Below, one piece after another: positions 1 to 9,769 of a stretch of DNA of 64,000 nucleotides. Below the pieces are notes generated by a model. The model did not search any database. It saw nothing but the letters and a program-made list of their open reading frames with translations, and was not told the origin of the DNA. This DNA is from Candidatus Gastranaerophilales bacterium (lineage in GTDB: Bacteria; Cyanobacteriota; Vampirovibrionia; Gastranaerophilales; Gastranaerophilaceae), in contig CALVBO010000002.1 of NCBI GenBank assembly GCA_944325835.1, positions 1 through 64,000 on the forward strand. Direction: 5' to 3'. Numbering within the stretch: the first letter of the stretch is position 1; every line of letters starts with the position of its first letter. Both the position numbers and the translations under genes were made by a program.

Positions 1-233
1 AACGATAATAAATCGTTTTGTTCGGCAGAGTGCTCCTTACACTCACGCTCCAGTCGCAACGGCGGCATCGTCCAGTTCCGCGCCCTGTCCGTTTCGCTCA
101 CGCGAACCGGCGCCGGCTCTCCGCCCTTCGCGTTACATTTCACGTCGTCCGTGAGCACGGATTGCTTAACCGCAATCGTTAATTTCTCGCTCGGGTCGCT
201 TTGTGGATGTCGCTCAGCGACCGGCTCAGCCGG
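1..233 (-). repeat. Leader cassette, copy 1 (about 98% identical to 2734-2965 in its inner part)
   Basis: The segment next to the G tract matches the leader of gene B almost base for base over about 200 bp; I count four mismatches. Farther out, both copies carry the related palindromic motif AACGATNATNAATCGTT. The cassette contains CCGGCTGAGCCGG and GTCGCTCAGCGAC palindromes. It is translated in both genes. Confidence 0.85.
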
Positions 234-275
234 CCCCCCCCCCCCTGTCAAAATACTTACAATCTTGTTTTTCAT
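1..275 (-). CDS. Pseudopilin A, 5' part only (leader with in-frame G12 tract); runs off the window edge
   Basis: Translation from the ATG at 275 begins MKNKIVSILT, then GGGG encoded by a run of 12 G (245-234), then a long leader that stays open to the window edge. The leader (PAEPVAERHPQSDPSEK...) is almost the same as that of pseudopilin B at 3007. The ATG follows the block AAGGATAGAAAG, shared by all family members. The mature FTMAE pilin core is not inside the window, so the pilin identity is inferred from the shared promoter, start, tract and leader. With 12 G the frame is open (switch ON); 11 or 13 G would bring in a stop within the leader. The leader DNA is GC-rich compared with neighbouring genes. 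Confidence 0.75.
   Translation of the reverse strand, partial: MKNKIVSILTGGGGPAEPVAERHPQSDPSEKLTIAVKQSVLTDDVKCNAKGGEPAPVRVSETDRARNWTMPPLRLERECKEHSAEQNDLLS
234..245 (-). repeat. G12 homopolymer tract in pseudopilin A (phase switch, ON)
   Basis: Twelve consecutive C on the plus strand, read as four Gly codons (codons 11-14) of gene A. The identical placement, nucleotides 31-42 after the ATG, is found in genes B and C. Confidence 0.9.
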
Positions 276-316
276 CTTTCTATCCTTTCCGGCACTTTGC
301 CATTGTCTACATTCTC

Positions 317-345
317 ATTATGTAACATGTTCTTAAATATGTCAA
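317..345 (-). promoter_or_regulatory. Promoter of pseudopilin A
   Basis: On the minus strand: -35 TTGACA (345-340), 17-nt spacer, -10 CATAAT (322-317). The spacer and -10 contain ACATGTTACATAAT, also present upstream of gene B and nearly so upstream of C. It overlaps the divergent rnc promoter region. Confidence 0.8.
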
Positions 346-350
346 TTCTA

Positions 351-359
351 TGGTATAAT
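351..359 (+). promoter_or_regulatory. Extended -10 promoter of rnc
   Basis: TGGTATAAT is an extended -10 (TGnTATAAT) about 20 nt before the rnc ATG. The expected start near 366 gives a leader of only about 13 nt, which contains the AAAGG Shine-Dalgarno. No good -35 is visible, as is usual for extended -10 promoters. Confidence 0.65.
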
Positions 360-378
360 ATATCCAAAGGATTTTTAT

Positions 379-1071
379 ATGCAGCGATTAGAAGAAGTTT
401 TCAAAATTAAAATAAAGGATGAAGAGCTTTTCAAACGGGCCTTAACCCACCCGTCTTACACAAAAGAGCAGGAAAAATCGTTTCTGGACTCTTACGAACG
501 GTTGGAATTTTTAGGCGATTCGGTGTTAAAGCTTTTAACGTCCGACATACTTTTTGAAATGTATCCGGAATTTCCGGAGGGCAAGCTGTCAAAAATTCGC
601 TCCATTGTAGTTTCCGATATGACGCTGGCAAAAATTTTTAAATCATTTAATCTTGAAACGCTTTTGATTATTGCAAAACACGAGAAAAAACAGGGGCTAA
701 GCAATAATGACACAATTTGTGCGTGCGCGTTTGAAGCTATTCTGGGTGCGTTTTACCTTGAAGGCAGGCTTAGCGGCTTAAGGAAATTTTTGAAAAAAGT
801 TTTAAAACCCTATATTGAGGATGTAAACGCAAATTATATTAACTTTAACGCCAAAGCGCTTTTGCAGGAATATACACAAGGCGTAAACAAGCAGCTTCCG
901 AGCTATATACTTCTTGATGAAAAAGGCCCTGCGCATAAGAAAACGTTTACTGTTCAGGTTTCTTTTAACAATGAAGTTTGCGGCACGGGTTCCGGCGCAA
1001 CGAAAAAAGAAGCGGAGCAAAACGCTGCAGCGGAAGCATGTAGGAAATTTAATGTGGGGGAGGGTGAGTGA
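379..1071 (+). CDS. rnc: Ribonuclease III
   Basis: Cleaves double-stranded RNA in rRNA processing and mRNA decay. At 230 residues it has normal family length. The nuclease domain (about 1-145) carries the signature ERLEFLGDSVL at residues 40-50, with E43 and D47 as metal ligands and E67 in PEGKL. A double-stranded RNA-binding domain follows (about 155-226, ending in KKEAEQNAAAEA). In the second metal motif the usual Asp of ADAFEA is replaced: the sequence reads ACAFEA, so C116 stands where the Asp is expected, while E119 is kept. The ATG at 379 follows AAAGG. The stop overlaps the rpe start (GTGA), implying translational coupling. Confidence 0.95.
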   Translation: MQRLEEVFKIKIKDEELFKRALTHPSYTKEQEKSFLDSYERLEFLGDSVLKLLTSDILFEMYPEFPEGKLSKIRSIVVSDMTLAKIFKSFNLETLLIIAKHEKKQGLSNNDTICACAFEAILGAFYLEGRLSGLRKFLKKVLKPYIEDVNANYINFNAKALLQEYTQGVNKQLPSYILLDEKGPAHKKTFTVQVSFNNEVCGTGSGATKKEAEQNAAAEACRKFNVGEGE

Positions 1072-1715
1072 AAACAATTATTTCGCCGTCAATTTTATCT
1101 GCGGATTTTGCCAATCTGGAACGCGACATAAAGCTTGTTGAGCGCAACGGTGCGGATTGGATTCACGTGGACGTTATGGACGGGCATTTTGTACCGAATA
1201 TTACAATCGGGATTCCCGTAACTGCAGCTCTAAAACGGGTTGCAAGCGTTTCGCTGGACGTTCATTTGATGATAGAAAACCCTGAAAAATACGCTCAAGA
1301 TTTTATCAAAGCCGGCGCGGATGTTTTGACTTTTCACTACGAAGCAATGCAAAATGACGAAGAGGTATTCAAACTCATCCGTCTTATAAAAGCCCACGGT
1401 GTCAAAGCGGGGTTGTCAATCAAGCCAAAAACTGCACCTGAAAAAGTTTTACCGTTTTTAGCCGAAGTTGACCTCTTACTTGTTATGACGGTTGAACCGG
1501 GTTTTGGCGGACAAAAGTTTATACCGGAATGCGCGCAAAAGATAAAAGTTATCAGAAAGAATGCGCCGTCCACACTGATTGTACAGGTAGACGGCGGGAT
1601 TAATGCGGAAACCGGTCGGGTTTGCAGGGATTTTGGTGCGAACTCTCTTGTTGCCGGAAATTATATCTACAAATCCGCCGACATTAAATCCGCGATTGAG
1701 TCACTGCGCAGTTAA
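1068..1715 (+). CDS. rpe: Ribulose-phosphate 3-epimerase
   Basis: Interconverts ribulose 5-phosphate and xylulose 5-phosphate in the cytoplasmic pentose phosphate pathway. The 215-residue protein shows the full TIM-barrel pattern: SPSILSADF near the N-terminus, HVDVMDGHFVPN, DVHLMIENP, MTVEPGFGGQKF and QVDGGIN. The start is GTG at 1068, overlapping the rnc stop by 4 nt, with GGGGGAGGG purines upstream as ribosome site. Its stop overlaps tail-to-tail with that of pseudopilin B (TTAA at 1712-1715). Confidence 0.97.
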   Translation: MKTIISPSILSADFANLERDIKLVERNGADWIHVDVMDGHFVPNITIGIPVTAALKRVASVSLDVHLMIENPEKYAQDFIKAGADVLTFHYEAMQNDEEVFKLIRLIKAHGVKAGLSIKPKTAPEKVLPFLAEVDLLLVMTVEPGFGGQKFIPECAQKIKVIRKNAPSTLIVQVDGGINAETGRVCRDFGANSLVAGNYIYKSADIKSAIESLRS

Positions 1716-3007
1716 CGTTTAACGCAGATTACAGTATAAGTATCTTCTCTCGGATAATTTCTGTATGCCCCTGTTGGGAAATCAAGCTGACGTCCTTTTA
1801 ATTCACCGTTTTCCAGTACCGTACCCGAGGACCAAACTCTTGCCCAGGAGGACTGATAACCTATAAGTGAACGATTCGTCCAGAGTGAAACCAACTCTTC
1901 AAAAGTCGGCATTCGGCTCTCTGAATCGCTCGCGGTACACGCTTTCCCGGCTTCCTGCTGCTTTGCACGGGTTGTGTATAGAAGCGGTACAGGTGCTGCA
2001 ACAACCGGATCCGACGGATACATTACGGTCATTATTCCCATATCTTTGCCTATCGTATTTGGACCCTTGCTGCCGTTCAAGTCATAGACAAAGTTCGCGC
2101 ACATCTTAGGCTGCACATAATATGTGCTTGATTCATTCAAGCTCCCAACGCACTTTGGATTGTAATAGGTCAAAATACTTTCTCCGTTCCCCGTCTCAAA
2201 CGCGGCCGCTTTTGTATCTATCTGTGAATAGCTCCAAATTGCAGAAGTTCCACCCTCCGCAAATGACCCGTTAAACATATCATTCAATTCTACAAGTGTT
2301 TTGGGGATCTCGCTTATTGTTTCACCCTTCAAAGTTATAATTTTACTTGCTATGCCGCAATCGGCAAGGTGCTCACTATCACATATATTATTAATTTTCA
2401 TTACCTTGGAAAGCCCCGCCGTTATAAATGTTTCTGCGGCTGTATCTTCCGCGGATGTGGATGAATCGCCCTCTGTTAGGGTCCCGTATCCGTTTATCGC
2501 AGGCATCAAAGATATTGCCTGACTCATACGTGCATAAAGGGCTTTGCGCTGAGTATTCCACGTGCGCTCGTTTATGTTGCCGGTGAGTGACGGAAGCGTT
2601 ATCGCTGCCACCACGCCGATAATTGTGAGGGAGAGTAAAATCTCTGCCATTGTAAACGCTATACGTCGTCCGAGAGCCCGTAAGCCAATTATGGCTGTCG
2701 ACTCAGTCGACTCCCGCCTGTCAAATTCTACGCAACGATTATCAATCGTTGCAGAATTTGGACGCTCCCTCCACTCGCGCTCCAGTCGCAACGGCGGCAT
2801 CGTCCAGTTGCGCGCCCTGCCCGTTTCGCTCGCGCGAACCGGCGCCGGCTCTCCGCCCTTCGCGTTACATTTCACGTCGTCCGTGAGCACGGATTGCTTA
2901 ACCGCAATCGTTAATTTCTCACTCGGGTCGCTTTGTGGATGTCGCTCAGCGACCGGCTCAGCCGGCCCCCCCCCCCCTGCATAAGTAATTACACTTCGGT
3001 TTCTCAT
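1712..3007 (-). CDS. Pseudopilin B with 117-residue leader containing an in-frame G12 tract (switch ON)
   Basis: A 431-residue protein. Residues 1-117 form an unusually long leader: MRNRSVITYA, GGGG from 12 G, then the repeat cassette. The class III signal sequence follows (IA|FTMAEILLSLTIIGVVAA); the expected prepilin-peptidase site is A117/F118, with Glu at position 5 of the mature protein. The mature part (about 314 residues) starts with the conserved block also found in C, D and E (LPSLTGNINERTWNTQRKAL) and has a variable C-terminal domain ending VICVKR. Its GC-rich leader differs in composition from the pilin part. Thirteen G would give an immediate TGA and 11 G a stop in the leader. The pilus or secretion machinery that would use it is not in this window. 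Pseudopilin identity rests on the N-terminal motif; the function (surface fibre or adhesin) is inferred. Confidence 0.9.
   Translation of the reverse strand: MRNRSVITYAGGGGPAEPVAERHPQSDPSEKLTIAVKQSVLTDDVKCNAKGGEPAPVRASETGRARNWTMPPLRLEREWRERPNSATIDNRCVEFDRRESTESTAIIGLRALGRRIAFTMAEILLSLTIIGVVAAITLPSLTGNINERTWNTQRKALYARMSQAISLMPAINGYGTLTEGDSSTSAEDTAAETFITAGLSKVMKINNICDSEHLADCGIASKIITLKGETISEIPKTLVELNDMFNGSFAEGGTSAIWSYSQIDTKAAAFETGNGESILTYYNPKCVGSLNESSTYYVQPKMCANFVYDLNGSKGPNTIGKDMGIMTVMYPSDPVVAAPVPLLYTTRAKQQEAGKACTASDSESRMPTFEELVSLWTNRSLIGYQSSWARVWSSGTVLENGELKGRQLDFPTGAYRNYPREDTYTVICVKR
2697..2760 (-). repeat. Palindromic elements inside the pseudopilin B leader
   Basis: Contains GTCGACTCAGTCGAC (2697-2711). 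Next comes a 39-bp hairpin at 2722-2760 whose arms CAAATTCT-CGCAACGATT pair with AATCGTTGC-GAATTTG. Both lie inside the open frame and are translated. GTCGACTGAGTCG also occurs beside the G tract of gene D. Confidence 0.8.
2734..2965 (-). repeat. Leader cassette, copy 2
   Basis: Homologous to 1-233, in the same orientation and the same place in the gene. The A and B cassettes are closer at DNA level than the pilin cores of B-E are to each other: those encode identical protein stretches but differ at many synonymous sites. This suggests recent copying or conversion of the leader. Confidence 0.85.
2966..2977 (-). repeat. G12 tract in pseudopilin B (phase switch, ON)
   Basis: Twelve C on the plus strand, coding GGGG at codons 11-14. 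In frame with the pilin domain. Confidence 0.92.
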
Positions 3008-3085
3008 CTTTCTATCCTTCCTTTCTTGCCTATTTGGTTATAAACCTTATTAACTTATTAACTCATTAACTGTTTAACTTACTTC

Positions 3086-3114
3086 ATTATGTAACATGTT
3101 TTTAATTCAGTCAA
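3086..3114 (-). promoter_or_regulatory. Promoter of pseudopilin B
   Basis: Minus strand TTGACT (3114-3109), 17-nt spacer, CATAAT (3091-3086), with the same ACATGTTACATAAT block as gene A. The expected 5' leader is about 70 nt and ends in GGAAGGATAGAAAG before the ATG. Confidence 0.8.
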
Positions 3115-3166
3115 GGGTCCGGGCCGTAACATTTCTTTGTAAAAATTAGCCCAAAAGGTTTGTTTG

Positions 3167-3175
3167 TGCTACAAT
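3167..3175 (+). promoter_or_regulatory. Extended -10 promoter of gyrB
   Basis: TGCTACAAT (TGn plus TACAAT) lies about 30 nt before the gyrB ATG. GGGAG at 3193-3197 is the Shine-Dalgarno. Confidence 0.6.
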
Positions 3176-3193
3176 TAAGGTATATAGAATTAG

Positions 3194-5737
<2,544 letters not shown>

Positions 5738-5749
5738 AAAGAAGGCAAC

Positions 5750-6481
5750 ATGTCAGTAGATACTAAAAATATTAAAGATATCATTACCCGCATGCACCAG
5801 CAGAAAAATGGGAGAGAAAATCAAATGAGAAAACAACTAATCTTTTTAGGACCGCCGGCCTGCGGTAAAGGTACACAAACCAACATGCTGGCAGAACATC
5901 TTAAACTACCTCACGTTGATACCGGTTCACTTCTCAGAGCCGAAATCAAAGGAGAAACTCCGAACGGGATTGTCGCAAAATCTTTTATTGACAAAGGTTT
6001 ACTTGTTCCTGTAGAACTGGTTGCCAAAATAATTAAAGACAGACTTGCACAAGAAGACTGCCGGCACGGCTATATTCTTGACGGGTTTCCGAGAAGCCTT
6101 GAACAAGCAGAAGCGCTTGAGGCTATGAATCAGGAACTTAACGGCCCGGAAGGTTCGGATTTCAGAGCAATATATTTTGATCTGGATCAGGATGTTCTTA
6201 TCTCAAGAATAGTAAACCGCCGTTCCTGCTCCAAATGCGGTGAAATTTATAATATCAAAACCCACCCGACCAAAGTTGAAGGAATTTGCGACAAATGCGG
6301 CGGAGAGTTGACACAAAGAAAAGATGACAACGAAGAAACCGCAAAAGCGCGTTTTGACACATATTTCCACGAAACCGCACCTTTGATTGACTATTACAAG
6401 AACAAAGGCGTTTTAAGAACAATCGACGCTAACGGAACAATCGAAGAGGTTTGGGAAAGACTTTTAGAAGTAATCAAATAA
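5750..6481 (+). CDS. adk: Adenylate kinase, zinc-LID type
   Basis: Converts ATP and AMP to two ADP. The P-loop GPPACGKGTQ lies at residues 34-43, followed by DGFPRSLEQAE and a LID domain with a four-cysteine zinc knuckle (CSKC ... CDKC). From the ATG at 5750 there is a charged 25-residue extension that adenylate kinases normally lack. A second ATG at 5825 (MRKQLIFLGPP) has GGGAG about 10 nt upstream and would give the usual length of 218 residues. The 5750 start has AAGG 4 nt upstream and sits 12 nt after gyrB. I keep 5750 as the outer limit but cannot decide between them. Confidence 0.95.
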   Translation: MSVDTKNIKDIITRMHQQKNGRENQMRKQLIFLGPPACGKGTQTNMLAEHLKLPHVDTGSLLRAEIKGETPNGIVAKSFIDKGLLVPVELVAKIIKDRLAQEDCRHGYILDGFPRSLEQAEALEAMNQELNGPEGSDFRAIYFDLDQDVLISRIVNRRSCSKCGEIYNIKTHPTKVEGICDKCGGELTQRKDDNEETAKARFDTYFHETAPLIDYYKNKGVLRTIDANGTIEEVWERLLEVIK

Positions 6482-6482
6482 T

Positions 6483-6509
6483 AAAAAGGAGCCGACCGGC
6501 TCCTTTTTT
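6483..6509 (+). terminator. Intrinsic terminator after adk
   Basis: GGAGCC-GACC-GGCTCC stem preceded by A and followed by six T, immediately after the adk stop. Confidence 0.9.
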
Positions 6510-6517
6510 ATTATCTA

Positions 6518-6546
6518 CAGTGCGCAGCCCGTCGGGCTGCGCACTG
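6518..6546. repeat. Perfect 14-bp inverted repeat between convergent adk and nadE
   Basis: CAGTGCGCAGCCCG pairs with CGGGCTGCGCACTG across a one-base loop. There is no T run on either side. It lies just past the nadE stop, so it may be an RNA-stabilising hairpin or a REP-like element. Confidence 0.75.
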
Positions 6547-6550
6547 CTCT

Positions 6551-7966
6551 CTAATACAGTTTTTGTACAACCGGAAGGTTTATACCTTTTGTGAAAGATT
6601 TTTCGGTCAGTCGCACGCCCAAACAGCTTTGCTTACGTTTAAATTGCGCTCGATAAATACGTCTTACGGTTTCTTTTACCAAATCGCGGTTATATTTTTT
6701 TGCGATATCATCAATTTGCAAATTTTGTTCCAGATACATTTCAATAATATCGTCCAGAACAGCGTATTCAGGCAGAGTGTCCTGATCTTTCTGCCCCGGA
6801 TGAAGTTCTGCGGATGGTGCTTTATCAATAATTTCCTGCGGAATAATAATTCCGTTTCTGTTTATGTAATTAGCGACCATATAAACATTTGTTTTGGTAA
6901 GGTCGCAAATCAAATTCAGACCGCCGCAAAGATCACCGTAAAGCGTTCCGTAGCCCATTGCGGCTTCTGACTTGTTGCCGGTCGAAAGCAGGAGATAGTT
7001 TTCGCGGTTGGAATAGAACATCAAAATCAGCCCGCGAAGTCTTGCCTGAAGGTTTTCTTCTGCAAGGTCATTTTTGCGAACTTTTGCTATATCCGAGATA
7101 AATTCATCAAACAAAGGTGTAATCGGATGAGTAATAGTTTTAATCCCTAAATTTTTGGCAAGCGCAAGAGAATCGTCAATGCTGCCCTGAGAAGAATACA
7201 TACTCGGCATCAAAATTCCAAGGACATTTTTTTTGCCGATAGCTTCAACTGCAAGTGCAGCGGTCAGTGCGCTGTCAATGCCGCCTGAAAGCCCCAGTAC
7301 CACCTTTTTAAATCCGGTATTTTCACAGTATTCACGCAGCGCGAACGTAATAACGTCAATAATTTGTTGTTCAATAGGTGCATTATTAGGGGTTACAGGC
7401 TTTGCAAAATCAATTATTTCAATACTTTCTTCACACAAAGGCGCCTGATAAACGAGTTTTCCGTCAGCGTTTTTCGCAAAACTTGCTCCGTAATAGATGC
7501 TTTCATCAGCCATACCAACGCCGTTAACGTAAATAAAATTGCAGTGAGGCTGGATTGAATCCATAAATTCTTCGACAGAATTTATAGCATAATAACGGTT
7601 GTGCGCAAGGATATACAAATCACATTCAATGTCATCTTCAAATTTATCGGAAACGTAAACTTTTTTGCCTTTAATATCGTACATGCCAAACTCATCCGGC
7701 TCGACGAATTCACCGCTGTGATACAGGAGATCGCCGATAAACACGTATTTTTCACCAACACGGGCTGCAATTTTTTCAAAGAAATCCCCTTCGCGCTTTC
7801 CGGCCCTCTCGTCAAGTATCAAATCCTTACCGCCGCAATTTGTCAAATCATACTGCGGGAAAACAATGATTTCCGTCTGGATTTTTTCCAGATTTTCAAA
7901 TACCTGTTTAAGGTTAAAAGCGAAATCCGCTGTTTTAAAACGACTTTGAACAACTGTTATTTTCAT
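6551..7966 (-). CDS. nadE: NAD synthetase with a degenerate, shortened glutaminase domain
   Basis: Makes NAD from deamido-NAD and ATP. The C-terminal synthetase domain (about 200-471) has SGGIDSALTAAL (about 227-238), LLSTGNKSEAAMGYGTLYGD and the C-terminal KRKQSCLGVRLT. The N-terminal nitrilase-like domain (about 1-190) is short. It keeps family landmarks such as YVNGVGMADES and YGASFAKNADG, but the catalytic Glu of FPE is Gln (FPQY, Q38), the catalytic Cys of ICED aligns with Ser (VYVSDKF, S106), and the Lys-bearing segment is missing. It therefore probably uses free ammonia or another subunit's ammonia. Last gene of the mur-ddl-ftsQ operon, 4 nt after ftsQ. Confidence 0.93.
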   Translation of the reverse strand: MKITVVQSRFKTADFAFNLKQVFENLEKIQTEIIVFPQYDLTNCGGKDLILDERAGKREGDFFEKIAARVGEKYVFIGDLLYHSGEFVEPDEFGMYDIKGKKVYVSDKFEDDIECDLYILAHNRYYAINSVEEFMDSIQPHCNFIYVNGVGMADESIYYGASFAKNADGKLVYQAPLCEESIEIIDFAKPVTPNNAPIEQQIIDVITFALREYCENTGFKKVVLGLSGGIDSALTAALAVEAIGKKNVLGILMPSMYSSQGSIDDSLALAKNLGIKTITHPITPLFDEFISDIAKVRKNDLAEENLQARLRGLILMFYSNRENYLLLSTGNKSEAAMGYGTLYGDLCGGLNLICDLTKTNVYMVANYINRNGIIIPQEIIDKAPSAELHPGQKDQDTLPEYAVLDDIIEMYLEQNLQIDDIAKKYNRDLVKETVRRIYRAQFKRKQSCLGVRLTEKSFTKGINLPVVQKLY

Positions 7967-7970
7967 AAGC

Positions 7971-8825
7971 TTACTCCAATTTTAGATAAGGATCTTTCCA
8001 ACGTAAATCCAGATATTTAATACGTTCATCCATCAATTTGATTTCAGGCAGGATTGCCGGAAGTTTTTGAACTCTGTCGCAGGCGGTTTTGTCAAACTTG
8101 CCAAGACGGATATTCAACGATGATATTTTAACATAAACATCCTCAGGGTTGCGAAAATCTATATATTCGACCCGTTCTTTTGAATATGTTTCAACGCATT
8201 TTGCGAATTGCACAAGATCATCAACCCGTTCTTTGCCCCATTTATGGTAATCATCACCTTTATTTCCGTACGAGAGGATTAACAAAGTGTGAAAATCCGC
8301 GATATAAGGTGCATATTCTCTGCCGACAAGTGTTCCGTCCTGCGTAAAGTACGCGACAGGCGGTGTTTCAATATCCGGAGATATTGTAATCACAGGGATA
8401 CGTTCTTCAAATATCAAATCTATACGCGCAGGAAACGCATAGCGCCTGATATAAACATCCTCCACCGGCGGAAGTTCCAGAAGAAGTTTTTTCAATTCGT
8501 CTGTTTTTTGTACAAAAATCGGTGTTCCTTCTGCCTGAAATCCGCTCAGGAGAGTGTAAATTTTCTCATCCGGAACAATATCATTATTCAAAAGCTTAAT
8601 AACTTCCGAATCAGAATGCGCAAAGGCTTCCGGATTAATGTACCAGCCCGGAAGTTTCAAAAGATAATAAGTTCCGACAATCAAAAGCGAACTCACGAGA
8701 AATCTGCAAAAGGTGTGAATATGTTTCAAATGCACCTGTTTGCCGCGCACACGTCTTTGACGCAGGCGTTTTTTCACTTCCCGCTCGTGGTTTTCTATGT
8801 CAAATTCTTCCATTTCTTCTGTCAT
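7971..8825 (-). CDS. ftsQ: FtsQ-type cell division protein
   Basis: A 284-residue bitopic membrane protein with a basic cytoplasmic N-terminus (KKRLRQRRVRGKQ), one transmembrane segment near residues 40-60 (FLVSSLLIVGTYYLL), a POTRA-like part with the EERIPV element, and a beta-rich extracytoplasmic domain. Sequence similarity to FtsQ is modest. The position after murC-murB-ddl, the usual place of ftsQ in the division and cell wall cluster, is the main support. Its ATG overlaps the ddl stop by one base (TAATG), implying coupling. Confidence 0.82.
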   Translation of the reverse strand: MTEEMEEFDIENHEREVKKRLRQRRVRGKQVHLKHIHTFCRFLVSSLLIVGTYYLLKLPGWYINPEAFAHSDSEVIKLLNNDIVPDEKIYTLLSGFQAEGTPIFVQKTDELKKLLLELPPVEDVYIRRYAFPARIDLIFEERIPVITISPDIETPPVAYFTQDGTLVGREYAPYIADFHTLLILSYGNKGDDYHKWGKERVDDLVQFAKCVETYSKERVEYIDFRNPEDVYVKISSLNIRLGKFDKTACDRVQKLPAILPEIKLMDERIKYLDLRWKDPYLKLE

Positions 8826-9769
8826 TACTTATTAAGTCCTGCGCTTTGTAAAATCAGTAACACCAAGTTGTCATAATCAATACCCATAACGGCAGACTGT
8901 GCCGGCAAATCGCTGGTTTCAGTCATTCCCGGGCTTGTATTTATTTCTAAGAAATATGGTTTATCTTCTTTTATCATAAAATCGACACGTGAAACACCCG
9001 AACATCCCGCAGTTTCATGCGCTTTTACAGCGATCTTTTTAACCTGCTCCGTTGCTTCTTTTGAAAGTCCGGTTGCAGGAACGATGAATTCTGAAAGTCC
9101 TTTTGTATATTTTGCATCAAAATCGTACCATTCGGTTTTAGTTCTTATTTCGAGAATTTCTGTTGCAAAAGCTTTGCCGTCTTTTTCCAGAACCCCGACC
9201 GTTACAAAAAATCCGTCAATAAATTCTTCAATCAAAACATCGTCGTTATATTTAACAGCGTCGTTATAAGCTTTTTCAAGTTCTTCCGGCTTATTAACCT
9301 TAGTCATACCAAAGCTTGAACCTTCGCTGACCGGTTTTGTAATAAGCGGATATGAAAGCGATTTAACCGCTTCCATGACGTTTTCACCTTTGCGGACAAA
9401 CACGGATTTTATCAGAGGAATTTCTTTGCAGGTGGAAAGCATTCTTTTTGTATATTCTTTATTCATGCAAACCGAACTTGCCATAACCCCGCAGCCTGTG
9501 TAAGGGATTTTGAGGATTTCCAGAAGCCCCTGAATACAGCCGTCCTCGCCGTACTTCCCGTGAAGCGCGTTGTATGCTATATCAAAATTGCCTTCTTTTA
9601 AAGTTTGAGCAATATTCTCGTCTACAACTACCATTTGGGCATTTTTAAACCCTAAACGCTGCAAAGCCTCAAAGCAGCCCTTGCCGGAACGCATTGAAAC
9701 TTCGCGTTCTGACGACATTCCGCCGCACAAAACAGCTATTTTTGCATCTTTTGATATAACATTTTGCAT
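8825..9769 (-). CDS. ddl: D-alanine--D-alanine ligase
   Basis: Joins two D-Ala in peptidoglycan precursor synthesis. The 314-residue ATP-grasp protein has CGGMSSEREVSMRSG at the N-terminus, NALHGKYGEDG, KPVSEGSSFG, GVSRVDFMI and LEINTSPGMT. From the ATG at 9769 it overlaps the end of murB by 34 nt; the ligase core only begins at KIAVLCGG, so a later start is possible, though no better Met exists before the core. Confidence 0.96.
   Translation of the reverse strand: MQNVISKDAKIAVLCGGMSSEREVSMRSGKGCFEALQRLGFKNAQMVVVDENIAQTLKEGNFDIAYNALHGKYGEDGCIQGLLEILKIPYTGCGVMASSVCMNKEYTKRMLSTCKEIPLIKSVFVRKGENVMEAVKSLSYPLITKPVSEGSSFGMTKVNKPEELEKAYNDAVKYNDDVLIEEFIDGFFVTVGVLEKDGKAFATEILEIRTKTEWYDFDAKYTKGLSEFIVPATGLSKEATEQVKKIAVKAHETAGCSGVSRVDFMIKEDKPYFLEINTSPGMTETSDLPAQSAVMGIDYDNLVLLILQSAGLNK

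Noticed and set aside
1712-2200. Diversity-generating retroelement acting on the pilin C-termini
   Set aside because: No reverse transcriptase and no template repeat were seen in the window; the C-terminal differences are ordinary divergence.
2562-2984. Open frame on the plus strand across the leader of pseudopilin B (and a similar one at 151-336)
   Set aside because: It is the antisense of the GC-rich leader cassette; it has no ribosome site or promoter, and the minus-strand reading has a full gene context.
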